Source of the DNA: Bartonella vinsonii subsp. berkhoffii ATCC 51672
GTDB taxonomy: Bacteria > Pseudomonadota > Alphaproteobacteria > Rhizobiales > Rhizobiaceae
Reading direction: 5' to 3'
NCBI RefSeq assembly: GCF_902825225.1
Contig: NZ_CADEAK010000002.1
Span: forward strand, 153,357 to 217,356
DNA: 64,000 nucleotides
Shown: positions 51,005-60,697 of the stretch, piece by piece
Layout of the letters: every line of letters begins with the position of its first letter
Numbering within the stretch: position 1 is the stretch's first letter
Notes under the pieces: generated by a model
Told to the model about the DNA's origin: nothing
Database searches by the model: none
What the model saw: the letters and a program-made list of their open reading frames with translations, nothing else
Made by a program: the position numbers and the translations under genes

Positions 51005-51394
51005 AGACAAACATGTGTCCCCTTTTACAACGGTGAACTGAGATCTTAATCTCCTCCTCACTTTAAAGGATGAAGATTCTTAACCAGCACCCATCTGTAA
51101 TCAGATTGGTTTTTCTCGAGAGAAGTCCTACCCGCTGATCACTTATGTGACTCATAATCCTTCTGAGCAAATCTTACCCTGAATATTACGTTCAACTTTA
51201 TGCTTTTACACTTGGTTGACGCAAAAGAAAACTGAAATCAAACAGAAACAACGTTGTATTTTTACCCTGCATGAATACACCTTATTATTGTACTAAAAAA
51301 ATATTTTATGACACTACCGATAAACCACACACAAAATAATTTTCAGACACGAAACTGTTTCACCAAACTTTAGTAAAAATAAGACCAAGAACGC
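51005..51394. other. Intergenic region between lysA and the TIGR02302 gene
   Basis: About 390 bases with no supported gene. AT-rich with no clear terminator for lysA. It probably carries a promoter for the TIGR02302 gene. Confidence 0.4.
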
Positions 51395-52669
51395 TCAACA
51401 ATGTTCAATCCAATCCGGAATATGATCACAACCTATCAATTGAGCATAATCAAGACGCGGACGAACAACCGCATAACGCATATGCTGAACGAGAACTTCT
51501 GGTACCAAAAGTCGACTATTGTAGGTATTCGACATCACTGCACCATAAGCACCTGCTCCCGTAATGACTATAAAATCGCCCGCTGCAACAAGCGGCATAG
51601 AGCGATTTAATGCCAAATAATCCCCTGTTTCACAAACAGGGCCAACAACATCTACATTGATCAATGGAGCATTCATCGCTGCTTTCTCTACCAGTATCAC
51701 ATTCTGCCACGCATCATAAAGTGTGGGACGCATAAAATCATTCATTGCCGCATCAACAATAACAAAATTGCGTCCTTCACCTTTCTTTAAATACAAAACA
51801 GATGTCACCAACACACCAGCGTCCCCAATAATACTGCGCCCAGGCTCTAGGATAATATGAATCCCTAAGGGAGCAATATGTTTTTTTACCAGTGCCGCAT
51901 AATCAAAAGGAGAAGGTATTGGATGCTGCTCATGACCATAAGGAATACCAAGCCCACCCCCAATGTCGACATGGGTTATTGCATAACCACCATTCCATAA
52001 TTGGCGCACAAAATCTGCGGCAATCACAAATGCATCTTCAAAGGGTTTTAAGTCACAAATTTGGCTACCAATATGAAGATCAACACCACAAACATCAAGA
52101 CCAGGCAATTGGGCTGCTTTTTTATAAGCATCCCAAGCCAACGACAACGGAATACCAAATTTATTCTCAGACTTGCCAGTTGTAATCTTCTTATGGGTTT
52201 TAGCATCCACATTGGGATTAATGCGCAAAGAAACACGTGCTGTTTTTGAAAGAGCAACCGCCCGCGCTGATAATTGTTCAAGTTCTGGTTCTGATTCAAC
52301 GTTAAAACAACAAATATCTTGTGCAAGCGCAAAATCCATCTCTTCAACTTTTTTACCCACACCAGAATAAACAACGCGATGAGCAGGAATACCAACAGCA
52401 AGAACACGCCGTAATTCTCCTTCTGAAACCACATCCGCTCCCGCTCCATGATTCGCTAAAAGCCGTAAAACCGCTTGATTGGAATTTGCTTTAACCGCAT
52501 AAGCAATCAAACTAGGCATATCTTGAAATGCATTCTGATAGTCTTTAAGATGTGCAAGGAGTGCATTGGCTGAATAGCAATAAAAAGGTGTTCCAACATC
52601 CCGTGCAAGTTGCAAAAGTGAAACACCTTCAACGTGGAGCACATCCTGACGATAAGAAAAAAAATGCAT
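51395..52669 (-). CDS. lysA: Diaminopimelate decarboxylase
   Basis: 424 residues. A PLP-dependent fold III barrel: the lysine in FQDMPSLIAYAVKANSN binds PLP, followed by VDLHIGSQI, DIGGGLGIPYGHE and the dimer motif GPVCETGDYLA with the catalytic Cys. It makes lysine from meso-diaminopimelate, which is also needed for cell wall. It follows the small lipoprotein gene at 52678 after 8 bases. Confidence 0.97.
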   Translation of the reverse strand: MHFFSYRQDVLHVEGVSLLQLARDVGTPFYCYSANALLAHLKDYQNAFQDMPSLIAYAVKANSNQAVLRLLANHGAGADVVSEGELRRVLAVGIPAHRVVYSGVGKKVEEMDFALAQDICCFNVESEPELEQLSARAVALSKTARVSLRINPNVDAKTHKKITTGKSENKFGIPLSLAWDAYKKAAQLPGLDVCGVDLHIGSQICDLKPFEDAFVIAADFVRQLWNGGYAITHVDIGGGLGIPYGHEQHPIPSPFDYAALVKKHIAPLGIHIILEPGRSIIGDAGVLVTSVLYLKKGEGRNFVIVDAAMNDFMRPTLYDAWQNVILVEKAAMNAPLINVDVVGPVCETGDYLALNRSMPLVAAGDFIVITGAGAYGAVMSNTYNSRLLVPEVLVQHMRYAVVRPRLDYAQLIGCDHIPDWIEHC

Positions 52670-52677
52670 AAAAACCT

Positions 52678-52857
52678 CTATTGTATCAGCCGATCAAGAA
52701 CAAAAGGTTTATCTGCTTTGCTTTGAGAAATGGAAGCTCCTTGCAAAGAATCCATCACTTTCGCAGGAGGCAATTCTAATGCCCCTTTGCGCCCACACCC
52801 AATGATCATAACACTCCCCAAAAGAACAATTGTTAAATTCTTCAAAATGATTTTCAT
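52678..52857 (-). CDS. Small lipoprotein, LptM/YifL-like
   Basis: A 59-residue protein found by direct translation. Basic start MKIILKNLT, hydrophobic stretch and lipobox MIIGCGRKGALELPP, with Cys21 as the lipid site. The CGRKGxLxLP pattern is that of the LPS translocon maturation lipoprotein LptM (YifL), which helps oxidise and assemble LptD. The position between argH and lysA is the conserved one in Rhizobiales. It is upstream of lysA and probably co-transcribed. Confidence 0.87.
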   Translation of the reverse strand: MKIILKNLTIVLLGSVMIIGCGRKGALELPPAKVMDSLQGASISQSKADKPFVLDRLIQ

Positions 52858-52915
52858 ACGCCCTCTTCCCTCCTATCGATATTTCTTTTATTTTTTGAAT
52901 TTACAATCCAACCAT

Positions 52916-54313
52916 TCAGGCGGTTATAAGGCGTTTTTTCCAATAAGCAATTTAATAAAGCACTTCTGAAGGCGCCGTACCACCAAAACTTTTACGGCTT
53001 TTAACGGATTTTTCAACCGTCAAAACATCAAAAAGTGCTGCATGAATCTCTGGACAGATTGTTTGAAGTTCAACCAATGATAAATCATTCAAACTGCATT
53101 GTTTTTTTCTGCTAGTGCGACAGCCCGCCCAGTAATATGATGTACTTCACGAAAAGGAATTCCTAATTCACGTACAAGCCAATCGGCAAAATCTGTTGCG
53201 GTAGCATAACCGAAAGCAGCCGCTTGTTTCATGGCATCTTCATTGACTTGCAAATCACCAAGAATCCCTATCATTGCTTCCGGTGTTAATTCTAGACTCA
53301 AAGCTCCATCAAACACATATTCCTTATCTTCTTGCATATCCTTCGAATAGGAAAGAAGCAGTCCTTTCATCACCGTTAACAGCCCCATCAATGCACCATT
53401 GAGTCGTCCCACTTTAGCGCGCACAAGTTCCGCAGCATCCGGATTTCTTTTTTGTGGCATAATAGATGAACCCGTTGAAAAAGCATCTGATAAACGAATA
53501 AAATGAAATTGTTCACTTGACCATAGGACAATTTCTTTGGCTAAACGCGAAAGATGCGTTGCACAAAGAGCACCAGCGCTTAAAAATTCCAAGGCAAAAT
53601 CACGATCAGAAACACTATCAATCGAATTGCGTGTTGGTTCTCGAAAACCTAATACTTTTGCGGTCATAAAACGATCAATCCGAAAGCTTGTTCCTGCCAA
53701 AGCAACAGCTCGCAAAGGAGATTCATTCATTCACTCAACCGCATCACGCATTCGCGATAGATCTCGACCAAACATTCCAACATAAACCATCATATAATGC
53801 AAATGTTACAGGCTGTGCCGATTGTAAATGTGTAAAATCAGGCATAAAGGTCTCAATAATGCTGTTCTGCTCGAACAAGCAATTGCTCTATCAACCTTTT
53901 TAAAGTTTGTGCGATTCTCTGTGATGCTTCACGCACCCACAAACGAAAATCAACAGCAACTTGATCATTGCGGGAACGCGCCGTGTGCAAACATCCTGCT
54001 ACAGGACCAATCAATTCGTTCAATCTTGCTTCAATATTCATATGAATATCTTCAAGTTTTCGTGAAAAAATAAATGTACCGTCCTCAATTTCTTGTTGAA
54101 TACATTCTAAACCATGAACAATTTTTCATAATCTGATTGTGAAATGATCTTTGTTTATGCCAACATTGCGGCATAAGCAAATGAACCTTCAATATCCTGC
54201 CGATAAAGTTTTTGATCAAAATCAATAGAGGCGTTAATTTCTTCCATAATGGCAGCAGATCCTGCCATAAATCGGCCACCCCACATTTGGTTTTTTAATT
54301 TCTCATGCGTCAT
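52916..54313 (-). pseudogene. argH: argH pseudogene (argininosuccinate lyase)
   Basis: Starts [20 protein letters not shown] at 54313 and ends as IAYWKKR near 52930, so the whole gene is recognisable. It is broken by at least four frameshifts (about 54125, 53855, 53795, 53090) and at least three in-frame stops (TAA near 54163, TGA near 53733, TAA near 52940). Diagnostic pieces include [36 protein letters not shown] and [10 protein letters not shown]. Argininosuccinate cleavage to arginine is therefore lost unless another lyase exists elsewhere. Confidence 0.95.
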
Positions 54314-54346
54314 ACTCTCAAAGCCCCCAGTGAAAAGGACAAAATT

Positions 54347-55012
54347 ATGTTTCCTCAAATTTTTATAAGAAAAAAAAGGCAACGTTTCCTTCTATTTTCT
54401 ATTATTTTTCCCTCTTTTATTATTGCCTTGAGTATATACGCAACAATAACCCACTCTCATAAGAAAGTACAAGCAATAAACACCGATAAAGCACGAGCCG
54501 AACAAATGATGGCGATCAAAAAAGCAGCAAAAGGCTTTTTTACCCACATGCGATTTGCAGATACGCTCTCTGATATGAAAGAACTCTCTTTCAAAGATAT
54601 TCAAGGGAAAGACTACAAACTTAACGACTTTACCGGAAAACCGATGCTGGTCAATCTGTGGGCTATTTGGTGTGCACCCTGCCGCACAGAAATGCCAGAA
54701 TTGGCGCAATTAAAACGTGAACTTGGTGGAGAAAACTTTGATGTCATAGCTATTAATATTGATAAAACTGCTTCTCCTGAAAAAATTCAGAAATTTTTAC
54801 AAGATATTCATGCCGATAATTTGCTTTACTATCGTGATGAAACAATGGATATTTTCAACAATGTCAGAAAACAAGGGCTTGCTTTAGGGCTACCCGTTAC
54901 ATTTCTTATCGATAAAAATGGATATCTCATTGCTTCTTTCAACGGTGCCGCTCCATGGGCGGATGACGATGCTAAAGCGCTTATAAGAGCTTTTATAAAA
55001 GAAGCACTCTAA
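54347..55012 (+). CDS. tlpA: TlpA-like thiol:disulfide oxidoreductase
   Basis: 221 residues from the ATG at 54347, which has AAAGGA 8 bases upstream. A signal anchor (about 13-35) is followed by a thioredoxin domain with active site WCAPC (108-112) and [17 protein letters not shown]. TlpA reduces periplasmic disulfides, in particular for cytochrome oxidase copper-site assembly, so it may work with the SURF1 protein. It is divergent from argH, the conserved arrangement. Confidence 0.93.
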   Translation: MFPQIFIRKKRQRFLLFSIIFPSFIIALSIYATITHSHKKVQAINTDKARAEQMMAIKKAAKGFFTHMRFADTLSDMKELSFKDIQGKDYKLNDFTGKPMLVNLWAIWCAPCRTEMPELAQLKRELGGENFDVIAINIDKTASPEKIQKFLQDIHADNLLYYRDETMDIFNNVRKQGLALGLPVTFLIDKNGYLIASFNGAAPWADDDAKALIRAFIKEAL

Positions 55013-55013
55013 C

Positions 55014-55508
55014 CTAATAACCGCGCCTTTTTAAACGTTGTATAACGAGGTCCAGTGCTGACAAAAAAGCCGAACGATCTTTGTGACAAAAAGGACGCGG
55101 ACCACCTGTTATATTCCCCTGTCCTCGCAAATCTTCCATAAAATTGCGCATTGCCAAAGCTTGACCAATGGAATTTACATCAAAAATACGCCCCGTTGGC
55201 GAAAGACAAAAACCTCCCGCCTTCACAACGCGTGCAGCTAAAGGAATATCACTGGTAATAACGACACTAGCCTCATGCACATGTTCTACAATCCAATCAT
55301 CAGCACAATTGAACTCTCCAGAAACAACCACCCTTTCAATGAGGGGTTCATCTGGAAGAGGAAAAAACCGATTCGCCACAACAAATGTTTTAAGCTGATA
55401 ACGTTGCATCACACGATAAACTTCATCTTTTACAGGGCAAGCATCGGCATCAATCAATAAAGTAATGGCAGGCTTTATGGGAATATTTGTACCTTGACTT
55501 TCACACAA
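55014..55508 (-). CDS. YaiI/YqxD family protein (DUF188)
   Basis: 164 residues when started at TTG 55508, which is uncertain; no ATG precedes the conserved LLIDADACPVKDEVYRVM. The PIN-like fold motifs are DADACPVK, VVSGEFNCADDWIVEHV and VITSDIPLAARV. The family is of unknown function, possibly a nuclease. Its stop converges with tlpA within 2 bases. Confidence 0.9.
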   Translation of the reverse strand: MCESQGTNIPIKPAITLLIDADACPVKDEVYRVMQRYQLKTFVVANRFFPLPDEPLIERVVVSGEFNCADDWIVEHVHEASVVITSDIPLAARVVKAGGFCLSPTGRIFDVNSIGQALAMRNFMEDLRGQGNITGGPRPFCHKDRSAFLSALDLVIQRLKRRGY

Positions 55509-55521
55509 TAACTAAATTCTT

Positions 55522-56376
55522 TCAATCTTCTGAATGTTGCAAATGCTTACGATAAAACATTATCGCCGCGTTTATTTCTGCTCCAAAAATAAAAATTGCG
55601 CTTAATATGTAAAGAAATATTATGGCAACCATAACAGATGCTAACCCCGCATAGGTAGAAATATAATCAAACATTGTCAAATATTGTGCAAAAGCAATAG
55701 AAGCCATAAACCATACCAACATTGTGACAACGATTCCTGGTAAAATCTCTATAAATTTCCGTCGCTCTGCTGGTAGCCATTTATGAACAATCAAGAGACT
55801 TACAAAAAGAACAACTGCTGCAATTATGTAACGCCATAAACGAATAACACCAATATATTCAGTCATGAAAAAAGAATGATTTTGCATAATCTTGAGGAGC
55901 AAAGGTGCTAAAATCAACAAAAAGCTGATCACAACAAGACCAACAGCTCCAAGAATTACAAAAAACAAACTTTGAAAACGACAAAACAACAAGCTACGCC
56001 GTTCAACAACGCGATAAGCTTTATTTAAGGCTGTTCGTAACGCCTCTATCCCATTAGAAGCAAAATAAGCCGCTCCAATGACAGAAATCGTTAACACTCC
56101 CCGACGCTGAATGGTTAAAACATTGACAATTTCCGTAGATAGAGGCTCTACAATGACATCTGGTAATAGCTGTAGCAAAGCTTTGATTTTTTGCGGTGTG
56201 TATGTAAAAGCGCCAATAAAACTAGCAAGAGATGTCCCAAAAATAAAAAAAGGGAAAAATGCTAAAAGCCCTGAAAGAGCGATATGACTAGCAAAAACAC
56301 TGCCATTATCACGCCAATAATGACTTACTGCATCAACAAGAATACGATAGCTATACCAAAAGATATTTTTTAACAA
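55522..56376 (-). CDS. YihY/BrkB-type inner-membrane protein
   Basis: 284 residues with six predicted membrane helices (about 30-50, 95-110, 135-160, 185-200, 215-235, 245-270). Family marks are ALSGLLAFFPFFIFGTSLA and FASNGIEALRTALNKAY. The start codon appears to be TTG at 56376. The family was once called ribonuclease BN by mistake; its function is not known. Confidence 0.88.
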   Translation of the reverse strand: MLKNIFWYSYRILVDAVSHYWRDNGSVFASHIALSGLLAFFPFFIFGTSLASFIGAFTYTPQKIKALLQLLPDVIVEPLSTEIVNVLTIQRRGVLTISVIGAAYFASNGIEALRTALNKAYRVVERRSLLFCRFQSLFFVILGAVGLVVISFLLILAPLLLKIMQNHSFFMTEYIGVIRLWRYIIAAVVLFVSLLIVHKWLPAERRKFIEILPGIVVTMLVWFMASIAFAQYLTMFDYISTYAGLASVMVAIIFLYILSAIFIFGAEINAAIMFYRKHLQHSED

Positions 56377-56627
56377 ATCTTAATACTTTCTGGTAACACC
56401 CTTTCTTAATCACTCCAAGCTTTACAAAAATCACCAAAACTTAAAAAAAAACTTTTTCACTATAAGGAGCAACGATCAATATAGTCAAGCTTCACTCTAT
56501 ACCGAAACTGTAAAGAACAACACAACAAAATAAAAAGCCAAAGATGAATACATACAAATATCAATATGTCGATAAAATAGGTAACGCATCTCTAAAAAAA
56601 ACCAGCATAATTTAATAAAACACTTTT
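56377..56627. other. Intergenic region between tyrC and the YihY-type gene
   Basis: About 250 AT-rich bases with no gene. No terminator with a strong stem is seen. Confidence 0.4.
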
Positions 56628-57560
56628 TTACTCACCCTTTTTAGAAACATTATGACGCCCAAAATCAGGAGCATCAATTTCCTGTCCAGCTTCAATAATA
56701 TTACGACGCACAGCGCGCGTACGCGTAAAAAAGTTAAACAATGTCTCACCATCCCCCAAACGGATGGCTTGTTCCAAAGAAGCAAGCCCTTCACTAAAAC
56801 GGCTCAACATTTCTAAAATAGCATCTTTATTATGCAAACAAATATCGCGCCACATAACAGGATCAGAAGAAGCCAAACGCGTAAAGTCACGAAAACCTGA
56901 CGCGGAATAAGCAATCACTTCGGAATTTGTCACTTTTTCTAAATCACTAGCCGTTCCAACAGTATTATAAGCAATCAAATGCGGCAAATGGGAAACAATA
57001 GCCAAAACAAGATCATGATGTTTCGCGTCCATCTTCTCGACTCGCGCACCACAAGCTTCCCAAAACGCTGTCAATTTTACTACAGCCGCAGCATCACTTT
57101 CAGCAAAAGGCGTTAAAATACACCAGCGATTCATAAACAAATCAGCAAAACCAGCATCCGGCCCTGAATATTCTGTTCCCGCAATCGGATGACCAGGAAT
57201 AAAATGAACGGATTTTGGTAATAAAGGCGCCATTTCTGCAATGACCAACGCTTTTGTGGAACCAACATCACTCACAATCGCCCCTGGCTTTAAATGATCA
57301 CGAATGTTTTTTGCCACCTCCGCACTTGCCCCAACAGGAACAGAAACAATCACTAAATCTGCTCCTTCAACAGCTTCTGCATTATCAGTTGTATAAAAAT
57401 TCCCAAGTTCCAACTCACGTGCTCTCTTCAATGTCTCTTGCCGCCGCGTTGCGATAGAAATTTGAGCTGCGAGATTTTTCTTTTTAATCACTCTTGCCAA
57501 AGACGAGCCAATAAGACCAATCCCAATGACTGCTATTTTTTCAAATTGGATATGGAGCAT
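56628..57560 (-). CDS. tyrC: Prephenate/arogenate dehydrogenase
   Basis: 310 residues. N-terminal NAD-binding Rossmann fold IAVIGIGLIGSSLARVI, then DVGSTKALVIAEM and PGHPIAGTEYSGPDA, followed by the helical dimerisation domain with MDAKHHDLVLAIVSHLPHL, the HxxxH-type catalytic part. It oxidises prephenate or arogenate on the route to tyrosine. AAAGGTG lies before the ATG. The usual neighbour hisC is not present. Confidence 0.95.
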   Translation of the reverse strand: MLHIQFEKIAVIGIGLIGSSLARVIKKKNLAAQISIATRRQETLKRARELELGNFYTTDNAEAVEGADLVIVSVPVGASAEVAKNIRDHLKPGAIVSDVGSTKALVIAEMAPLLPKSVHFIPGHPIAGTEYSGPDAGFADLFMNRWCILTPFAESDAAAVVKLTAFWEACGARVEKMDAKHHDLVLAIVSHLPHLIAYNTVGTASDLEKVTNSEVIAYSASGFRDFTRLASSDPVMWRDICLHNKDAILEMLSRFSEGLASLEQAIRLGDGETLFNFFTRTRAVRRNIIEAGQEIDAPDFGRHNVSKKGE

Positions 57561-57904
57561 CTTTCACCTTTAAAGACCTTTAATGGCAACAAAACCGCAA
57601 TTTGCCTCTCTGTTTATTCAAGATCTATGTATCAAACATTTTAAAAACCACAACCGGCAAAAGAAGAAATAATGAACGTCACACGCCCCCCAATAATCGC
57701 TTAAGCAAACCACTAACAGATCATTTTTACCTGAAAAATGCACCAAAAATAAATGATAGAAGAAACCTATGCCCCATTCACCATTTTAAGAGCACCCCTT
57801 TTATTTTTCAAAACAACAAACAAATTTTATAAGAGAACAATATTTATTTCATAAAATTTTTAAGCTCTTCAAAGTAAGTGTCTTCACAAATACAACGGAA
57901 GATC
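57561..57904. other. Intergenic region between tyrC and holA
   Basis: About 344 bases with several A-rich stretches. No gene found. It holds the tyrC promoter; I see no clear terminator for holA. Confidence 0.4.
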
Positions 57905-58945
57905 TTAAGCAGCCATTTGGCGTCGTGCAGCAATTGTAAGGCCCAGCAAAACCTGACGAATGATAGCCTCTCCTAAAGACGAATTTTTACGGCTTTCTAA
58001 AACAGCACTTTGAATTCTTTCCATTGCATAGGAAATATGTTCTAACTTCCAATATCTTAAAGCTTGCTCCACTGTTCTTTTGCGTTGAAAAAAAATAGGA
58101 GGGCGCGCTTGAGAAATCACTGTAGAAGGGGATTTTCCTTCAACCTCCACTTGATAACGCAAGAGTTGTAATTGCTGAAAATGCCTTTGTGCTGTACTCA
58201 AAACAAAAAAAACTGTACCGTGCATTGCGGCATATCGGCTAAAATGGGCTTCAAAACCCGCGATATCCCCCAAGAGAAGTGCATCAACCACTTCATCGAG
58301 AGAAAGAGCACTCACATTGCTGACAATCGCTTTCACATCTTCAAGAGTCATATGGATATCAGAAGCGTAAAGACAAAGCTTTTCCAATTCACTGCGTGAT
58401 ACAAGACGGTCCCCTCCCAAACTTTCGTGCAACCACTTTCGTGCATCCAAAGAAAGGGTTTTCTTAAAATGTCCCAAAACCTCATCAATCAATCCATCAA
58501 GAGAACGAGCATCATCTGCAAAACAGGGAAGAGCCATTGCTATTGATGCCGTTTCAACAACATTGCGCAATCCTGTTCCTTTTTTCAAATCTCCTGCTTC
58601 AATGAGAATAAAACACGCTTCTGGTGGTTCCTCAATTAAAAGCTTTAAAGCTGTAAGAAAACCTTTTTGGTTAGCACCATTAGAAACCCATATCAAACGA
58701 TCACCCCCGAAGAGTGACAAAGTACGCGCTTCATTTCCCAAGCGAGCAGGGTCTTTATCAATCTCAGCGGCATCCAAACGAACCGTTGAAAAAGGATCTT
58801 CTATTGCCACCTGCGTAAGCTTAGCAAAACGCTGTGCGCGTTCACAAACAAGACCACGATCTGGTCCATAAATGAGAATGATAGGAAAAGCACGCGAAAA
58901 ACGCGCTAGGAAAGGGTCAACTTCATGCGCTTTTTTCTGAGCCAA
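57905..58945 (-). CDS. holA: DNA polymerase III delta subunit
   Basis: 346 residues, normal for the family. The start MAQKKAHEVD is that of Rhizobiales HolA, but the first codon is TTG at 58943-58945. The N-terminal part has ILIYGPDRGLVCERA and the sensor region DPFSTVRLDAAEI. HolA opens the sliding clamp as part of the clamp loader. The TTG start just after an ABC transporter gene suggests a changed upstream context; lptE and leuS, usual neighbours, are not here. Confidence 0.93.
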   Translation of the reverse strand: MAQKKAHEVDPFLARFSRAFPIILIYGPDRGLVCERAQRFAKLTQVAIEDPFSTVRLDAAEIDKDPARLGNEARTLSLFGGDRLIWVSNGANQKGFLTALKLLIEEPPEACFILIEAGDLKKGTGLRNVVETASIAMALPCFADDARSLDGLIDEVLGHFKKTLSLDARKWLHESLGGDRLVSRSELEKLCLYASDIHMTLEDVKAIVSNVSALSLDEVVDALLLGDIAGFEAHFSRYAAMHGTVFFVLSTAQRHFQQLQLLRYQVEVEGKSPSTVISQARPPIFFQRKRTVEQALRYWKLEHISYAMERIQSAVLESRKNSSLGEAIIRQVLLGLTIAARRQMAA

Positions 58946-58949
58946 AATA

Positions 58950-59744
58950 TCAATCCATTAAAAGTTCATCATCATCAAAGGCTTCACCACGAACTTTTTG
59001 GAACATGCCTATAAGATCACTCACACCCCACCCTTTACGTTCTTCTTGACGCACATCCAAAATCACTTTTCCACCATGCAACATCAGTGTCCGATCTCCA
59101 TGATCAAGAGCCTGACGCATAGAATGTGTGACCATAATAGTGGTTAATTTCTTCTCTTCAACAATTTTTTCGGTTAACTGCATCACAAAATCAGCCATTC
59201 CTGGATCTAATGCTGAAGTATGTTCATCAAGCAATAAAACATCTGCGTGCGCTAAAGTCGCCATAACAAGACAGACAGCCTGACGTTGTCCTCCTGATAA
59301 ACTGTCCATAGGATTATGAATACACGACTCAAGACCAATACCTAATTGGGCAATTTTATCTCGAAAAAATTGTCGTTTCTTATGATCTAAAGCTGAACGC
59401 AAGCCACGACGACTACCACGAAGAGCAGCAAGAGCCAAGTTTTCTTCAATTGTTAAAGAACCGCAACTTCCCACTAACGAATCTTGAAAGACACAAGCAA
59501 CTTTTCCAGCACGCTCGCTTATTGATTGTCTGGAAACATTTTGCCCATTGATGATCACTTTTCCTTCTGTAGGAAGAACTGCACCTGCTAAAACACTCAA
59601 CAAAGTTGATTTACCAGCACCATTTGAACCAATAACCGTCACAAAACTTCTCTGATCAATCTTAAGATTAAGATCAATGAGAGCCTGTTTTTCCAAAGGC
59701 GTTCGTGGTTTAAAAGTAACCCCAACATGCGCAAATTCAATCAT
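58950..59744 (-). CDS. ABC transporter ATP-binding protein (ABC_sub_bind-type importer)
   Basis: 264 residues from the ATG at 59744, with GGGGAGG 7 bases upstream; the frame extends to 59774. Walker A is GSNGAGKSTLL, the signature is SLSGGQRQAV, Walker B is VLLLDEHTSALD, and the H-loop is MVTHSM. It powers the importer with the permease that overlaps it by 8 bases. Confidence 0.94.
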   Translation of the reverse strand: MIEFAHVGVTFKPRTPLEKQALIDLNLKIDQRSFVTVIGSNGAGKSTLLSVLAGAVLPTEGKVIINGQNVSRQSISERAGKVACVFQDSLVGSCGSLTIEENLALAALRGSRRGLRSALDHKKRQFFRDKIAQLGIGLESCIHNPMDSLSGGQRQAVCLVMATLAHADVLLLDEHTSALDPGMADFVMQLTEKIVEEKKLTTIMVTHSMRQALDHGDRTLMLHGGKVILDVRQEERKGWGVSDLIGMFQKVRGEAFDDDELLMD

Positions 59745-60633
59745 GTTTACGCCTCCCCAAATAACGTGGTACAATAAGCGTTAAAACAACCAAAAGGGCA
59801 GTGATTAATTGGAGATCTGTTGATGTATTAATACCAATCCCCTGTGCTTCAAAAGCAAACTGTATGGCAACGCGATAAAGAACAGATCCCACAATACAAC
59901 TGATAATAATCCAGAAAATATTGCGTGTACGAAAGAGAGTTTCACCGATAATCACTGCTGCTAAACCGAAAACAATGGTACCAGTTCCACCAGTAATATC
60001 TGTAGCAATTGCGGTTTGAATATAAAGGGCACCTCCAAGTGCAACGCATGCATTTGAAAGTCCCATACCAAAATAAATTAATGCTGATGTATGAATCCCT
60101 TGCGCTGTAGCCATTCGTGGATTAGCGCCCATTGCTCTCATAGCAAGACCTATTTCACTTTCCAAAAAGCGCCAAATGAAAAATGCTACAACCAGCAAAA
60201 CTGAACCAACAAAAAGAGGACGCACAAAAATATCAGGGAGACCAAACACACCATAAAAAGGTGTTAAAGTGGTATCGGCAAGTGCCAAATTAATATTAGA
60301 CCTTCCCATAATCCCCATAATACGGAGATTAATCGTATAAAGTGCTGACATTGTTAAAATAGAAGCCAAAAGATTTAAAATGCCAAAACGCAAATTCAGC
60401 AAAGCTGTTAGTAAACCTGCTGCCATACCTGCACAAAAAGCACATGCCATAGCCGTCCATGGATTAAAATCTAAAAGAATCAAAACACCACAAACGCACG
60501 AACCAAGAAGAAATGAACCATCGACAGTTAAATCAGGAAAATCTAAAACGCGAAACGAGAGATAAACCCCAAGAGCAACGAATGCGTAAATAAGACCTAA
60601 TTCTACAGCACCAGAAAACGCAAATATATTCAT
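59737..60633 (-). CDS. ABC transporter permease
   Basis: 298 residues with eight or so membrane helices, related to the LivH/LivM type. The segments SFRVLDFPDLTVDGSFLLG and MRAMGANPRMATAQGIH, a coupling-helix region, are typical of permeases paired with ABC_sub_bind proteins. ATG at 60633. It lies between the substrate-binding and ATPase genes. Confidence 0.93.
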   Translation of the reverse strand: MNIFAFSGAVELGLIYAFVALGVYLSFRVLDFPDLTVDGSFLLGSCVCGVLILLDFNPWTAMACAFCAGMAAGLLTALLNLRFGILNLLASILTMSALYTINLRIMGIMGRSNINLALADTTLTPFYGVFGLPDIFVRPLFVGSVLLVVAFFIWRFLESEIGLAMRAMGANPRMATAQGIHTSALIYFGMGLSNACVALGGALYIQTAIATDITGGTGTIVFGLAAVIIGETLFRTRNIFWIIISCIVGSVLYRVAIQFAFEAQGIGINTSTDLQLITALLVVLTLIVPRYLGRRKHD

Positions 60634-60697
60634 TCAGAATCCCACTTCACGAAAACCTAACGTATTATTATTGTATCGATATCATATCAATAAAAGT

